Program-made: the position numbers and the translations under genes
Assembly: GCF_004359215.1 (NCBI RefSeq)
Contig: NC_090615.1
Location: 4,923,219 to 4,954,411 of the forward strand
Source of the DNA: Bremia lactucae
Lineage: Eukaryota > Oomycota > Peronosporomycetes > Peronosporales > Peronosporaceae
DNA length: 31,193 bases
Reading direction: 5' to 3'
In this document: piece after piece, positions 1 through 10,074 of the stretch
How positions within the stretch are numbered: position 1 is the stretch's first letter
Layout of the letters: each line of letters begins with the position of its first letter
The notes under the pieces: model-generated
The model's input: the letters and a program-made list of their open reading frames with translations, nothing else
Told to the model about the DNA's origin: nothing
Database searches by the model: none

Positions 1-2230
1 GATGACAAATTTGATGTCATCCTAGGTTTACCTTGGCTCAGAAAATATGAGCCAAGAATCAGCTAGCAGCATCGATCCGTAAAGATACTGCCACTTGTTC
101 ATCAGATGGCCATCTGATGAACGTCTTGGAGCGTCCACAAGCGTGTGCATGTACTACGAGTGAGTGAGATGGCCCCACTTGTGGAACGGTCGTTAGTACG
201 ACTGCACAAGATCACAGTGTGATTACTAATCACCCTGTGGAGTCAGCTGCCGGCGGATGCACAAGCAGCGCCAAAGGTCCACCACTCGAATAAGTCGAGT
301 GGATTGAGACATGAATATACGCCTAGCGAGCGACATTCAAGGAAGATACCGGTTGCCCAAAAAGGACAACACGATGATCCTAGGTAGAGTAGAGAGTCGA
401 ACGTAGAGGACCCGACTGTAATAGCGCAATCACAGTCGGAAGACGCTGAGGGAATAAGTCCCCACGTACTTAAGAAGAAATCTCCTCAAATAGTTAATGC
501 TGAAGTGACTAGACTTCAGCATCCCGAGAGATTAATCCCTCGGCAGCCTGTGGAAAAACCTAGGAAGAAACCAAGAAATTGAAGGTCTTGGTTAATGACG
601 GATCAAGAGTAGGCGCCTATACTCTTGATCTGTATGCGCCTCCGAAGTAAACCCAATTACCAACCCTAGAACCCAAACGGTCCTTGAGAGATCTGCATAG
701 TAATAGAATCAAGCAGATCTACGTACTCGTCACAGACGACGAATACGTAACCGATATACGGTCAGCGGTAATTTTTGCAGAGAACAAACGGGTTCTCAGC
801 AGCTAATCGATGGACGAAAATGTCCTCGATGTGAAGACTCGGATTGAGATATATACCACTCAATCGTGGGAGTCACTTAAAACAAATCCTTCATACAAGG
901 ATTTGATTGAATTCAGGGACGTATTCACTGAAACAGCTCCATGCGAGTTGCCTAAGGATAAAGGCACTCGACATGAGATCAAGCTCAAACCGGGCTCAAA
1001 GTACTGTGACATGAAGCAGTGGCCACTACCTCGTGAACAAGTACTTGCAATCGATAAATTCTTTATCGATCGATTAAAGCGGGCCATGCGAAGGAGTCAA
1101 CCTCCCCACATAGCTCTCCCACCTTCTGTGTGCGAAAGGCCACAGAAGGACAGCGAATAGTGCACGCATTCAAAAAACTGAATGCTGCAACGGTACCGGC
1201 TCAAACGCCGATACAGAAACACCTAATCATAGATGGATCTAAGAGAACCATCTTATCGTCTTAAGCGTGAACGGGACATCCCGTACACAGCAGTGAGCAC
1301 TCCAGTAGGATGCTCTGGCAATAACTAGTAATGCCACAGGGGCATACCAACACCCCAAAACATTCAACAGATGCGTAACGAATCTAATGAGACCGTGCGA
1401 GAATTCGCACCAAGTTATTTTGACGATGTATTCGCCCATAGCGGGCAATGGAAGGAAAGAAGGACGTGAAAGTTCAGAAAACTCACGTTCGCCAGGCTCT
1501 TACACTTATGCGAAACCATAAGTTGTACGCAAATCTCAAGAAGTGGAAATTCGCTGCAAGCGAATACCACTTCTTGGGTGCACGTCGGTAAACACGGTGC
1601 GCCCTGACCCAAAAAGATCAAGGCAATTACCAACTGGACAGTTCCAGTCGATGTCAAGAGACTTAGAAAGCTCCTCGGATTAGCGGCGTACTTGCACAAG
1701 TACTCCGCAATTATGACGAGATGACAATTCATCTCTCTCATCTCTAGAAAAAAGACGAGAATGGCAATGGAACGCTGATTGCAAGCGTTCCTTTCAAGGT
1801 ATCAAGCAAAGCTTGATGCAATCGCCAATCTTGGCGATTGCAGATCAAGACAGACCATTCCATGTGGTCTGTGACGCCAGCGATTTCGCAATCGGCTGCC
1901 CGTTAATGCAATAAGATACAGACGACGCACACCGCGCCGTCTGTTACCAATCGCGTCAGCTGCAACCAGCTGAACGCAATTACCCAATGCATGACAAGAA
2001 ACTCCTTACAATGAAATATGAACTGGCTAAATTTAGGGTCTATCTCCTCGAAGATAGACCGTTCATCGTATATACAGACCATGCGTCATTACGCACGGCC
2101 GAAAACAACCCACACCACTCGCAAAGAAAGACGAGGTGGCTATCCTTCTTCGCGAAGTATAATTTCTCCGTCGAATATAAACCAAAACGACTTAATGTCG
2201 TCGCTGATACGTTATCACGCCGAACCAATT
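1..2230 (+). mobile_element. Decayed Ty3/Gypsy retrotransposon, pol region (protease end, RT, RNase H)
   Basis: The first 60 bases encode the end of a retropepsin, with the conserved ILGLPWL segment. After about 750 bases of broken linker, 830-1140 encodes the start of a reverse transcriptase (acidic FRDVF segment, then the PLPREQ region). A YFDD active-site box is readable at 1416-1427 and further RT-connection sequence runs to about 1750. RNase H follows: VVCDASDFAIG near 1860-1895 and, at 1987-2225, the YTDHASLRT and ADTLSRR boxes. Stop codons and frame changes throughout show that it is dead. The left part lies outside the window, and the integrase would fall in or beyond the N gap. The order PR-RT-RH identifies Ty3/Gypsy. 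A closely similar fragment sits inverted at about 16740-18470. Confidence 0.9.
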
Positions 2231-2330
2231 NNNNNNNNNNNNNNNNNNNNNNNNNNNNNNNNNNNNNNNNNNNNNNNNNNNNNNNNNNNNNNNNNNNNNN
2301 NNNNNNNNNNNNNNNNNNNNNNNNNNNNNN
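2231..2330. other. Assembly gap (100 N)
   Basis: Exactly 100 undetermined bases, the conventional placeholder for a scaffold join of unknown length. The retroelement RNase H stops just before it and unrelated sequence follows, so integrase and LTR sequence of the left element may be missing here. Confidence 0.98.
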
Positions 2331-2597
2331 GCTTCCTTTTACTGATAGCTATGCGGATTTCATTAGTGATAGGAGCATGAGCAACCTTCAGGTGTGCTTT
2401 CGCCATTTTTTGTGTTAAGTTTGCAGTTCTTGCTTAGACGTTTAGATTTGCCGTTCCCGTTCTATACTTCTTATAAATATTTTAGTTTAGTTAAAGTGTC
2501 AAAGTTGAAGCTTCACGTCGAGGGTTAGGGTTAGGTAATGCGTCAGCTGCACATTGAGCTTTCTAAACGAAATTTTTCTGGAGAGAAGAGGTTGGCA
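2331..2597. other. Non-coding stretch after the gap
   Basis: AT-rich sequence with no believable gene. The only visible oddity is two copies of a GGGTTA-type unit near 2520-2535, too short to call a telomeric tract. Confidence 0.5.
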
Positions 2598-2672
2598 TCT
2601 AAAGTAATAAAACGCATAAAGTAATATTACTTTTCGGTCCTAAGAGTATTACTTTAGAGGGGTTCTACTGTA
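2598..2672 (-). mobile_element. Pogo/Tigger-like terminal inverted repeat fragment
   Basis: Read on the minus strand from 2670, the sequence begins CAGTAGAACCCCT and continues with AAAGTAAT units and a GGACCG box. This is the general layout of pogo/Tigger-type (Tc1/mariner superfamily) terminal repeats. A TA dinucleotide at 2671-2672 sits directly outside the end, matching the TA target of that superfamily. No transposase and no second end were found, so this is a fragment or one end of a small non-autonomous element. The family call rests on recalled terminal motifs, not an alignment. Confidence 0.5.
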
Positions 2673-2747
2673 AAGTAATATCCTCCAAATATTATGTACC
2701 TCTAGATAATATAAGGTTAATTTCATGTAACGATACACCCCGTTACA
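2671..2747 (+). repeat. 3' end fragment of a Ty3/Gypsy LTR
   Basis: This stretch closely matches the last part of the solo LTR at 13824-14278: the AGTATCCTCCAAATATTAT-like segment, then TTTCATGTAACGATACACC, ending in CCCCGTTACA. The rest of the LTR is absent. The match begins exactly at the TA beside the pogo-like end, suggesting that the LTR was interrupted there. It may be the 3' LTR of the element at 1-2230, but the gap prevents proof. Confidence 0.75.
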
Positions 2748-3791
2748 CTAAGCGCTATTGGTCTCTGCGCTCACGATTATCCTCGGACAAAAGTTTGCTC
2801 CGGAGCATTTTCCCCTTGAATGAATGAGACCAAACCCTAAACGAACATGTGTGGCATCACAAGAGACCTCATGACGCTTTTTTTGGATGAACTAAGTACA
2901 AAATGTATAAAAACTCCGGAGTTAGGAGAGAAGCCCCTTAATCGATGATTTGTTGTGGCATTCCTTTAACGCCCTTGGTAGGTCTCGGGGCGTTAGTGTA
3001 AGCAGCTAAGACAGGCGGGCAAAATAGCAATTAAAAAGTGACCGACCCGCATAGGCCTCACAAATTTTTAATTAAAATATGCCAATTACTTGTGAAAGTT
3101 AAGACTTCATTGTTTAAAATTAAGCTGTTCAGGCACGTATAAATATACGTATAGCTAATGTCCACGTGGCGAGGGCGGAATAATATTTGAGGTTTAGGCC
3201 ACCCCCTCGAAAGAGCAAGCTATAAGCTTTTAGTTAAAGATAAAGATTGTTGCGAGCACTAGCATGTGCGATAAACTATCATTTTCACGGTAAGAGGCTG
3301 CTGCGTCGATAATTAAGGGAGACTTAGAGGTTAGGCGATCGAATTTTTAAGATTGGCAATAAGCCAGTTTCTTGAAATTGCTGTAATATGCAGTTGAGAA
3401 AACAATTCGACATTGCCGTCTAGTCGACAGCGTTTCCAGAATGCGAGCGGATCAGATGCAATTGGGAAATTGTATCTGGTCTGCTTGCAAATGAATGCTG
3501 AGGAATTAACAAACGAGCATCGTTGCATTGGAATCGAGTCGGAAATTCGAAGATGATGCGCTTAGGGCTCCTGGCACATAACACTGCTCATATGGCAACT
3601 CTCTAATTTCATCCACAATAATGAGAGAGTTCCCATCCAGATATTATCATGCTGCAGGATGAACATAACTGACCCAGCTCTTATAAGAACCAGATGTTTT
3701 CTTAGGATTTGAAATACTCCGCGGCCATGTTTGCAACATACGGCACATGATCACACCATTTAGCGCATAACACAATTTTGTCTTTACCTGC
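2748..3791. other. Intergenic region upstream of the protease gene
   Basis: About 1 kb between the LTR stub and the protease gene. Open frames here are short, on either strand, and resemble no protein I recognise. No RNA gene was recognised. Confidence 0.5.
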
Positions 3792-3798
3792 TCAATTT
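3792..3798 (+). promoter_or_regulatory. Candidate oomycete initiator (Inr) of the protease gene
   Basis: TCAATTT fits the oomycete initiator pattern (pyrimidine-rich around TCANTYY). It lies 43 bases before the ATG at 3841, within the usual short 5' UTR range of oomycete genes. The motif is short and could occur by chance. Confidence 0.35.
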
Positions 3799-3840
3799 AC
3801 ATACCGTCGGCGCTTGTAAGCTCCAGCAGTAAAGTTAAGA

Positions 3841-4887
3841 ATGAGAGTCGCACATATGAGCGCCTTTGTCGCAGCGATGGGAACGCTATCAGCATCCGCG
3901 AAAGAATACTCGTTTTCTGAAATCTCGACCAACGAAAAGAATTTCATTTTTGGCGGCACGGAAGCAGACATCAATGATTTCCCGTTTGTCGCGAATTTGG
4001 TCGATAACTTGTTGCAGCAGCCATTTTGTGTTGGCACGCTTATTTCTAAACAGTACATTCTCACGGCCGGCCACTGCATTCGGTCGGATACTTTTGGTAT
4101 TATCGCCCGTTTTGGCAGAAATGAAAGCACTGGTGTTGAAGCGTTTTCAGTTCCAGTGGTTGAAGGTTTTCGTCACCCAATGTATAGAAAGAAGACGCAC
4201 CTATACGATGTGGGGCTCCTTAAGCTTGAAAGACCAATTGATCGTCCATTTGCACAACCATGTGCCCCGGATGGATCTGACAACATGGTCGGTACGATGG
4301 CTACTACCGTCGGTTGGGGCAAGACTGAGAAAAGTGGCAAATTGGCCAGCAGAATTCTCAGGCGGCTGACGCTTCCGATCATTTCGAACGCAGAATGCGG
4401 TAAATATCCCAAGTACGTTGGCCGAATCACAGAAGGTATGCTCTGCGCCGGTACTGGCCGCGGCCGAGATACGTGTAACGGCGATTCCGGTGGTCCCTTG
4501 ATAGTTGATGGTAACATTCTTGTTGGCTTTGTGAGCTGGGGTAGCACGTGTGGTGAGCAGCCTGCCGTTTTCACCCGTATCACATACGTGTTTGACTATA
4601 TTCGAGACATTTTGCGAGGTGGCGACGGCGTCGACTTCTTCGAACCTACATCCGAGTCGAATTCAGGATCACAGGAGCCATTCTATGCTTTGAAATTCCC
4701 AAAATCGCTAGATAAAGATCTGACCAAGCAAATGTCAATGCTTATGGAAATGGTGCAGAGCTCCGTGGGCAGTAAAAGCAGTGACCTTGCGGGGCTTCTG
4801 GAAGGAAATGGCATAGATGACCCTAGTGGCGATGGGTTGGAGCCCGAGGGTTTTCCCGAAACTTCTAAGCAGCCATCGCCGAAGTAG
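3841..4887 (+). CDS. Secreted trypsin-like serine protease (family S1A)
   Basis: This intron-less 348-residue protein is an S1A peptidase expected to cut after Lys/Arg outside the cell. Residues 1-20 form a plausible signal peptide. The mature domain starts at IFGG (36-39) and the complete catalytic triad is visible: His78 in TAGHC, Asp123 in YDVGLL and Ser216 in GDSGG. Asp210, six residues before the serine, is the trypsin S1 pocket residue. Oomycete glucanase-inhibitor proteins are S1 relatives that lost the triad, so this copy is predicted to be active. Two oddities: the residue before IFGG is Phe rather than Lys/Arg, and the pocket glycine equivalent to chymotrypsin position 226 appears to be Ala242. 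A tail of about 100 residues (250-348), rich in Ser, Asp, Glu and Pro, follows the domain and resembles nothing I know. The ATG at 3841 is the first in frame; Met6 is an alternative. Confidence 0.93.
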   Translation: MRVAHMSAFVAAMGTLSASAKEYSFSEISTNEKNFIFGGTEADINDFPFVANLVDNLLQQPFCVGTLISKQYILTAGHCIRSDTFGIIARFGRNESTGVEAFSVPVVEGFRHPMYRKKTHLYDVGLLKLERPIDRPFAQPCAPDGSDNMVGTMATTVGWGKTEKSGKLASRILRRLTLPIISNAECGKYPKYVGRITEGMLCAGTGRGRDTCNGDSGGPLIVDGNILVGFVSWGSTCGEQPAVFTRITYVFDYIRDILRGGDGVDFFEPTSESNSGSQEPFYALKFPKSLDKDLTKQMSMLMEMVQSSVGSKSSDLAGLLEGNGIDDPSGDGLEPEGFPETSKQPSPK

Positions 4888-5172
4888 ATGATTACGGTTC
4901 GAGTGGCAAGGCCATTCCACGAATCCCCTGTTCGATGGTGCGACTTTTTCCATGTATTCGGTGCCAAAACTTATAATATCTGGGGGCTGGAAAGGCTTCA
5001 ACTCCATTGCTGTTCATGCTGAACGCTCACATGTATTTGTTGCTTTACTTGGGCTAGAGATTTATAAAAAACTTTCACATGCATTTCACTACATTAAAGT
5101 CAACGTGAGAACCATAAAAAATAAGCCGGTGGAAAAACCTCTAGCATTTGTTATACAGTCCATTGCATTGAC

Positions 5173-8100
5173 ATGGGACAGGCTGGCTCGGTGCAGCAAA
5201 AGAGTGCGCTGCGCGACGTGCTAATGCTGCGCCACTCCAACGTAAGCAACACTGAGCTTGAAGAAGTGCTGCGTACCTTTTGTGCCGTGTTTCCACTAGA
5301 GGTGAGGGTCATAGCGTAATGACTTTTTGTAGTTGACCGTTTCCCATTCCGCAACCTTTCAGCTTCAAATGCCCGACAATGCGAACCATTTTAATAATGT
5401 CGTAAGCGTTGACATCAAAGAGCGCCGTCTTTTTGACGTCGTATACGGTCTTCTACAAGACGAGACGGAGCAGGCGCAACGCATTCATGAGCACTTTATG
5501 ACGGACCTTTTTCTAAGAAGCTTTCGACGTGTGATTCGGTGGCGAGAGCTCTATAAATTGTGTGCTAAGTGCTCGATGAAGCCTTTTCTTACCTATTTGC
5601 GCCATTCTTCTTCTGTGATTGTACTATCGGTGCTGGAGACGCTGCTGCTGATGGTGTCACCCTGTCCAGGCTTTGAGATCGGCGATAAGGCGTCCAATCG
5701 AAGCGAGGCGGCAAACAGGAAAAAGTTTGGCGAAGTGGGTGGCTTTGGAGTCTTGCAATCACTCTTAGTTCAGTATGGAGTTGTCGTCGTGAAGCAAGTT
5801 CAAACGGAGAGCGCGGTTAAGGTGGTGGCAGGCGTATTAAAACTTTTCCACGTGACACTGACATTGAGACGGAAAACAACAGATTTATTGACGTGTACGC
5901 AAGCTGTGGAGGCTTTGATGAACGCCCGAGTGTCATTGCTAGGCTTGTGTCATTGCAGCGATGGTGAGTATGAGGTCATGCGACTGGCAGTTGCATTGGT
6001 AAAGGAACTTTGTCGTAGGTCGAATCGTGATCAGTTCCATAAAGTACAAGAATCGGCAAGAGAGTATGGCGCGCTGTTGTACGTACTAGAAATGGCTGTG
6101 GGAGAAGATGAAGATAAAAAGAATCACGACATGGCACTTGTGGAAATACGGGACTTATCTGCGGACTTGGTGGAAGTATTCTGTTGCGGCAACATGCGCT
6201 CCAAAAGGATCATGTTTCGCATAATTCCAGAGGAATTTTTTAATATTCGTCAGAGTACGGCTGATCAGTTAGCACAACAAACAAAGCTAATACCAGAGGC
6301 GAATGTCACGTCGATGGCTCTTCCGCGGTTGTTGTTCAAATATGATCAACAAATGCGCACATCAATGGCGTCATCGACTCTATCGATGAAAATTCCAGAT
6401 GCTGAGCCTCAACAGAAAGATCTGGAAGTCTCGTCGTATAATGCTTTGCATTCTAGCGGAGCTGCCTTTCGATACTGGATCAGAGGTACGCATGAGCCGT
6501 GGCGAGAGCTTATTAAAGCTATTCGTCTGACTTTTTTAAGCCCGAGGTTGGTGTGGCGCTCTTCCATGCGCAACGAGCTTCGCCAAGCTTTGCGAATGGA
6601 AATTAAGACACTTGAATCTCGACGACAAGATTTGGTCGACAAAGGTATGGTACATTCTTGTGAGGATATGCCTCGCTGGGATGATGAAATGTTTCATGTG
6701 GAGTACCCTTCGATGTATAACGAGCTTTTAGTCAATGGCTACTATCTCACGTATCTCATACCATACATAGCCAACTCATCAGCACCGCACGAGATTGCTG
6801 ATCCTTTAACTTTAGTGTGGCATCTAGCAGATCGGCTTGTAGTTGAGCATGACGAAAAGTGGGCGCAATTATGTCTACAATGTCTTCGACTGATCATCAC
6901 ACGCCATCCAACTCGTTTTACGAGTGAATTGCCGACTCAGTATGTGTTATCGGTGCTTCGAAACCACGCGAACCATTCGCCCGCGTTTTTACGCGAGTGT
7001 TTTCGTTACTTGAATACTGCTATCATGTTGACATACAAAGCGCCATCGAAATTTTTTTGCCGAAATTGCACAAGTGTCGCGCGATCAATTTTGCAAGTAC
7101 TGGCAGACCCAAATTTAGCTGCACCAATTGTGGGGCCTCTCGAGGTGGAAAGAGATGCTGCGGAGGACACTTTGCATTTTGTGGAACCAGAGGATGATAG
7201 AATTGCAATTGTCAACGAACGTGATGGCTTGATAAGAGCTGGGATGTCACTTTTACTGAATGTAATACGTCAGGGAAAGTTCGTGTTACAGCTAGTAAAA
7301 TCTAAGCGCATCTTCTTGTGTCGGCTTCTTGCGGTGAAAACACTTGATCATGTGACTATCACACAGATATTATTTTTGCTACAGCAGCTCGCTCTCTTGG
7401 ACGGCACCACTAAGCACAGTAGCACGATGGATCCTCATGAATTATCTCTTTTATTGTCGTTATCTTCATCGTCGAATTCGGCTCAATCAAGATCATCAAC
7501 AGATAGCAATTGGAGAGCACTTGCTCTAGTTTGTGTTCTGTTGGCCAGTTGTGACCCTAACAGTATGGGTATGTGCGTGGCTGGTGCCAAATTCCTTCAA
7601 GAGTGTTGCGTAATGTCTTCCAAAATAAGCACTGTTGGCGACGCTATTCCAACATCTTTGTTTCAAGAAGTGAACGACTTGCTAAATGAAGCACTTGGAT
7701 GTGGAGGCTGTGGCATCGGACGACTGCTGTTTTCCACAAATGCGGACGAGTTCGTTAATACCTTTAATGCACATGAGACACGAGCTGCAGACGTGAAATG
7801 GGGTCATATACAGCGTGTTCGGCTGTTTCGATACCTAGAGCACAAGTACTTTAATTCGGGCAACTTGCCTGAGTCAAATTCGTCAAGCCATGGCGTAAAT
7901 GATGGCGTTGATCAGTTATATGAGGATGAAGAATTGTATATAGGAAATATCTTTTTGCGTTCTTACATTGAAGACGGCGGAAAGTTTTTATGTGAATGGA
8001 CACAAGAAATGTATAGCGAATCAATCACTGCACTTTTTGAAGAACTGGCCAAGCATGGGTGTAAGTCTGCGTACTGCACCGAGTCAGGCAGTGCGTGTCT

Positions 8101-9831
8101 GCTGCCTTTGCCTCCGCATCCGTCATCTCTGATCGACACTTCAGACAGGAATGCTTCATGTCCAGCTAATTCATGGGAAATACAGGTCTTAATTCTGAAA
8201 GCCTTAGCACGTCTCGTTCCGTTGTATGGTGCGCCAGTAAAGATAAAAAGCGAGTCTTACATAAATTTGGTAGCACCACTTCGTTGGCCCATGCTGAGTA
8301 AGATTGACCAAGAACGCGGGATTTTGTCTTTGGAGCTTCTTATTGCAGTGCTATCTTTTTCTGAAGCGCGCAGTGTCAACACGGCTGCGTGTCATTTGTT
8401 TCTCGAAAAGAAGGGATTGAGCGTATTAGCCGATGCTCTTACGTGCATGGATGCTCCATCGTTTCAGCAAATGCTCCAAAATAAGGAGCTTTTTGACTCG
8501 AGCAATCGTAACATGGCGCGCATGCTGCTGTATCGCTCAATTGACCTGCTGTCCATATTGGCGAAACAGCAAGCTGGTATTCGTGCTATAACGGCAAATC
8601 CAGATGTGGTGGCAGCACTTATCGAGCTTTCATCGAATCCAATAATCAAACAATGCGCGGATATCGATGCTGTGACTGTTTGCTTAAGCGCTTTGGGAGG
8701 CTTATGCCAGTTTAATGAAATTTGTACACTTGTGGTTAATGCTGGCGGACTGCTGTCGCTTCTCGACATCGTCGTGTCCTGTCCGGCAGAACTTATTGAT
8801 GAAGAACCCGCGATTGAACAACACAAAAGCAGTGAACTGGACGCGTCGGACCCTCAAAGTAGATGTAAAGAGGATAATTCAGCGAAGGCGCTGATTGTTG
8901 CAAATCAGAGCAGTCACGACGACAATTGTAACAGGTTCCCAATTGAGAAAGCTGAGAAAAGGAAGGATCATTTGAGATTACCATCACGCTTTTATGGTGC
9001 AGTCCGAAGCGCTGCGTTAGTTTTACGTACATGTCTTGGACCAAAAGATACAGAAGTGCCATCAATATCAAATCAAGTGCTCAGTCAACTGCTAACACCA
9101 AGCTTCATTCGGGTAAGCACATTGTGTCAAGAATCGTGCAGGAGGAGACTAATGTGAAGTTGTGGGCGCTCGTACAGGTGCTGCGTGCATCTCCTGATCA
9201 ATTCGTCCTTGAAATGCAGACGACAGAAGACATTAACAGTGCAACACTTGTGTGGACCGTTAGCATGAGACAGCGACTACAAACTTGCATCGCAATGGAG
9301 CTTGCAAAGGTAAGAGTAGCCGCAAATGCAAAGACCTGGCCTCGCTGGAATCCCGAGCAATTTATTGCTCCTGCCTCCTTCCGATACCAGTACTCGGAGC
9401 TTGCAGATGTGCTCGTCCTACACGACATTTATCTTGCAAACTTTGTAGCTGCTCGTGCTGAAGACTTAAATATTGAAGTCATTGACGTGGCAGCTTTTTC
9501 AGAGGCGTTACTGATCTCTGTTCAAAGCTTCGAGAACGTACTGCGCATACTGCATGAGCGAGGCTTAAGTGACTCCAGGCAAGAGGCCGTACTCCGATTA
9601 ATGCGACAGGCATTGAACAAGCTTGTAAGCAAACATCCCCAGCATAATCTAGAAGTGGAATTCAATTGCAATGATCCGCTTTCACGCGACTCAGCATTTA
9701 TGTCACCCGCACATTCTTGTGATACCCTCGTAGCCACGGTACACAGCTTTCTACCGACCGATGACCGCGACTGGGACATTACCCAGATTGAGCGCTGCAG
9801 CTCGTCGGGAATTGAAGACCTGACTGTTTAA
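5173..9831 (+). CDS. RME-8/DNAJC13-like ARM/IWN scaffold protein lacking a J domain
   Basis: Inferred exons are 5173-5301, 5363-9112 and 9178-9831, with introns of 61 and 65 bp (GT-AG, frame kept), giving 1510 residues. Three blocks resemble the IWN repeats of RME-8/DNAJC13/GRV2, an endosomal retromer/WASH-linked scaffold. They start near residues 437 (RLVWRSSMRNEL, then VEYPSMYNELL), 854 (VKWGHIQR, then YEDEELYIGNIFLR) and 1317 (TLVWTVSMRQRL, then YQYSELADVLVLHDIYL). Armadillo-like helices lie between them. RME-8 normally also has N-terminal PH-like repeats, a GYF-like domain and a J domain after the second IWN. None is visible: there is no HPD motif, and the expected J position (about 937-980) is a short Ser/Pro/Cys linker in an unbroken frame. 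The start MGQAGS fits an N-myristoylation signal, and an in-frame stop at 5122-5124 precedes it. Intron 2 could instead end at 9141 (29 bp), but the 65-bp form has a CTAAT branch-like motif. Confidence 0.82.
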
Positions 9832-10009
9832 ATAATATGTTGCCAAAGACCGATGCCGACGGTGTTGGCAGCTATACAAGTAAATTAAAATATGAAGTAG
9901 CATTAAAATACAAATGATATAGCATTTATTAAGCTTTTTTTTTCCATTGCGGTGACTTGAGATTTGTACGCAGCGATTCAAAGGGTCATCGGACATTTTT
10001 GTGCGTACA

Positions 10010-10060
10010 ATGAATAATTCGTGCTTGAAGTCGTACATAAAAAACCGACTGCTGTTTTAG
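10010..10060 (+). promoter_or_regulatory. Possible upstream ORF in the ABC transporter leader
   Basis: An ATG at 10010 opens a 16-codon frame closing at TAG 10058-10060, fourteen bases before the transporter ATG and in a different frame. If transcription starts upstream of 10010, it could reduce translation of the main frame. The start site is unknown. Confidence 0.25.
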
Positions 10061-10074
10061 CCATCAGTCTCAAA

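Noticed and set aside
493..497. Exact RxLR in the acidic protein (residue coordinates 494-497 of the protein), considered as evidence for an RxLR effector.
   Set aside because: It lies far beyond the usual 30-60 residues after a signal peptide, so it does not qualify as a host-targeting motif.
2518..2536. Two GGGTTA-like units, possible interstitial telomere repeat.
   Set aside because: Only two units, and not clearly the TTTAGGG form expected for oomycetes.
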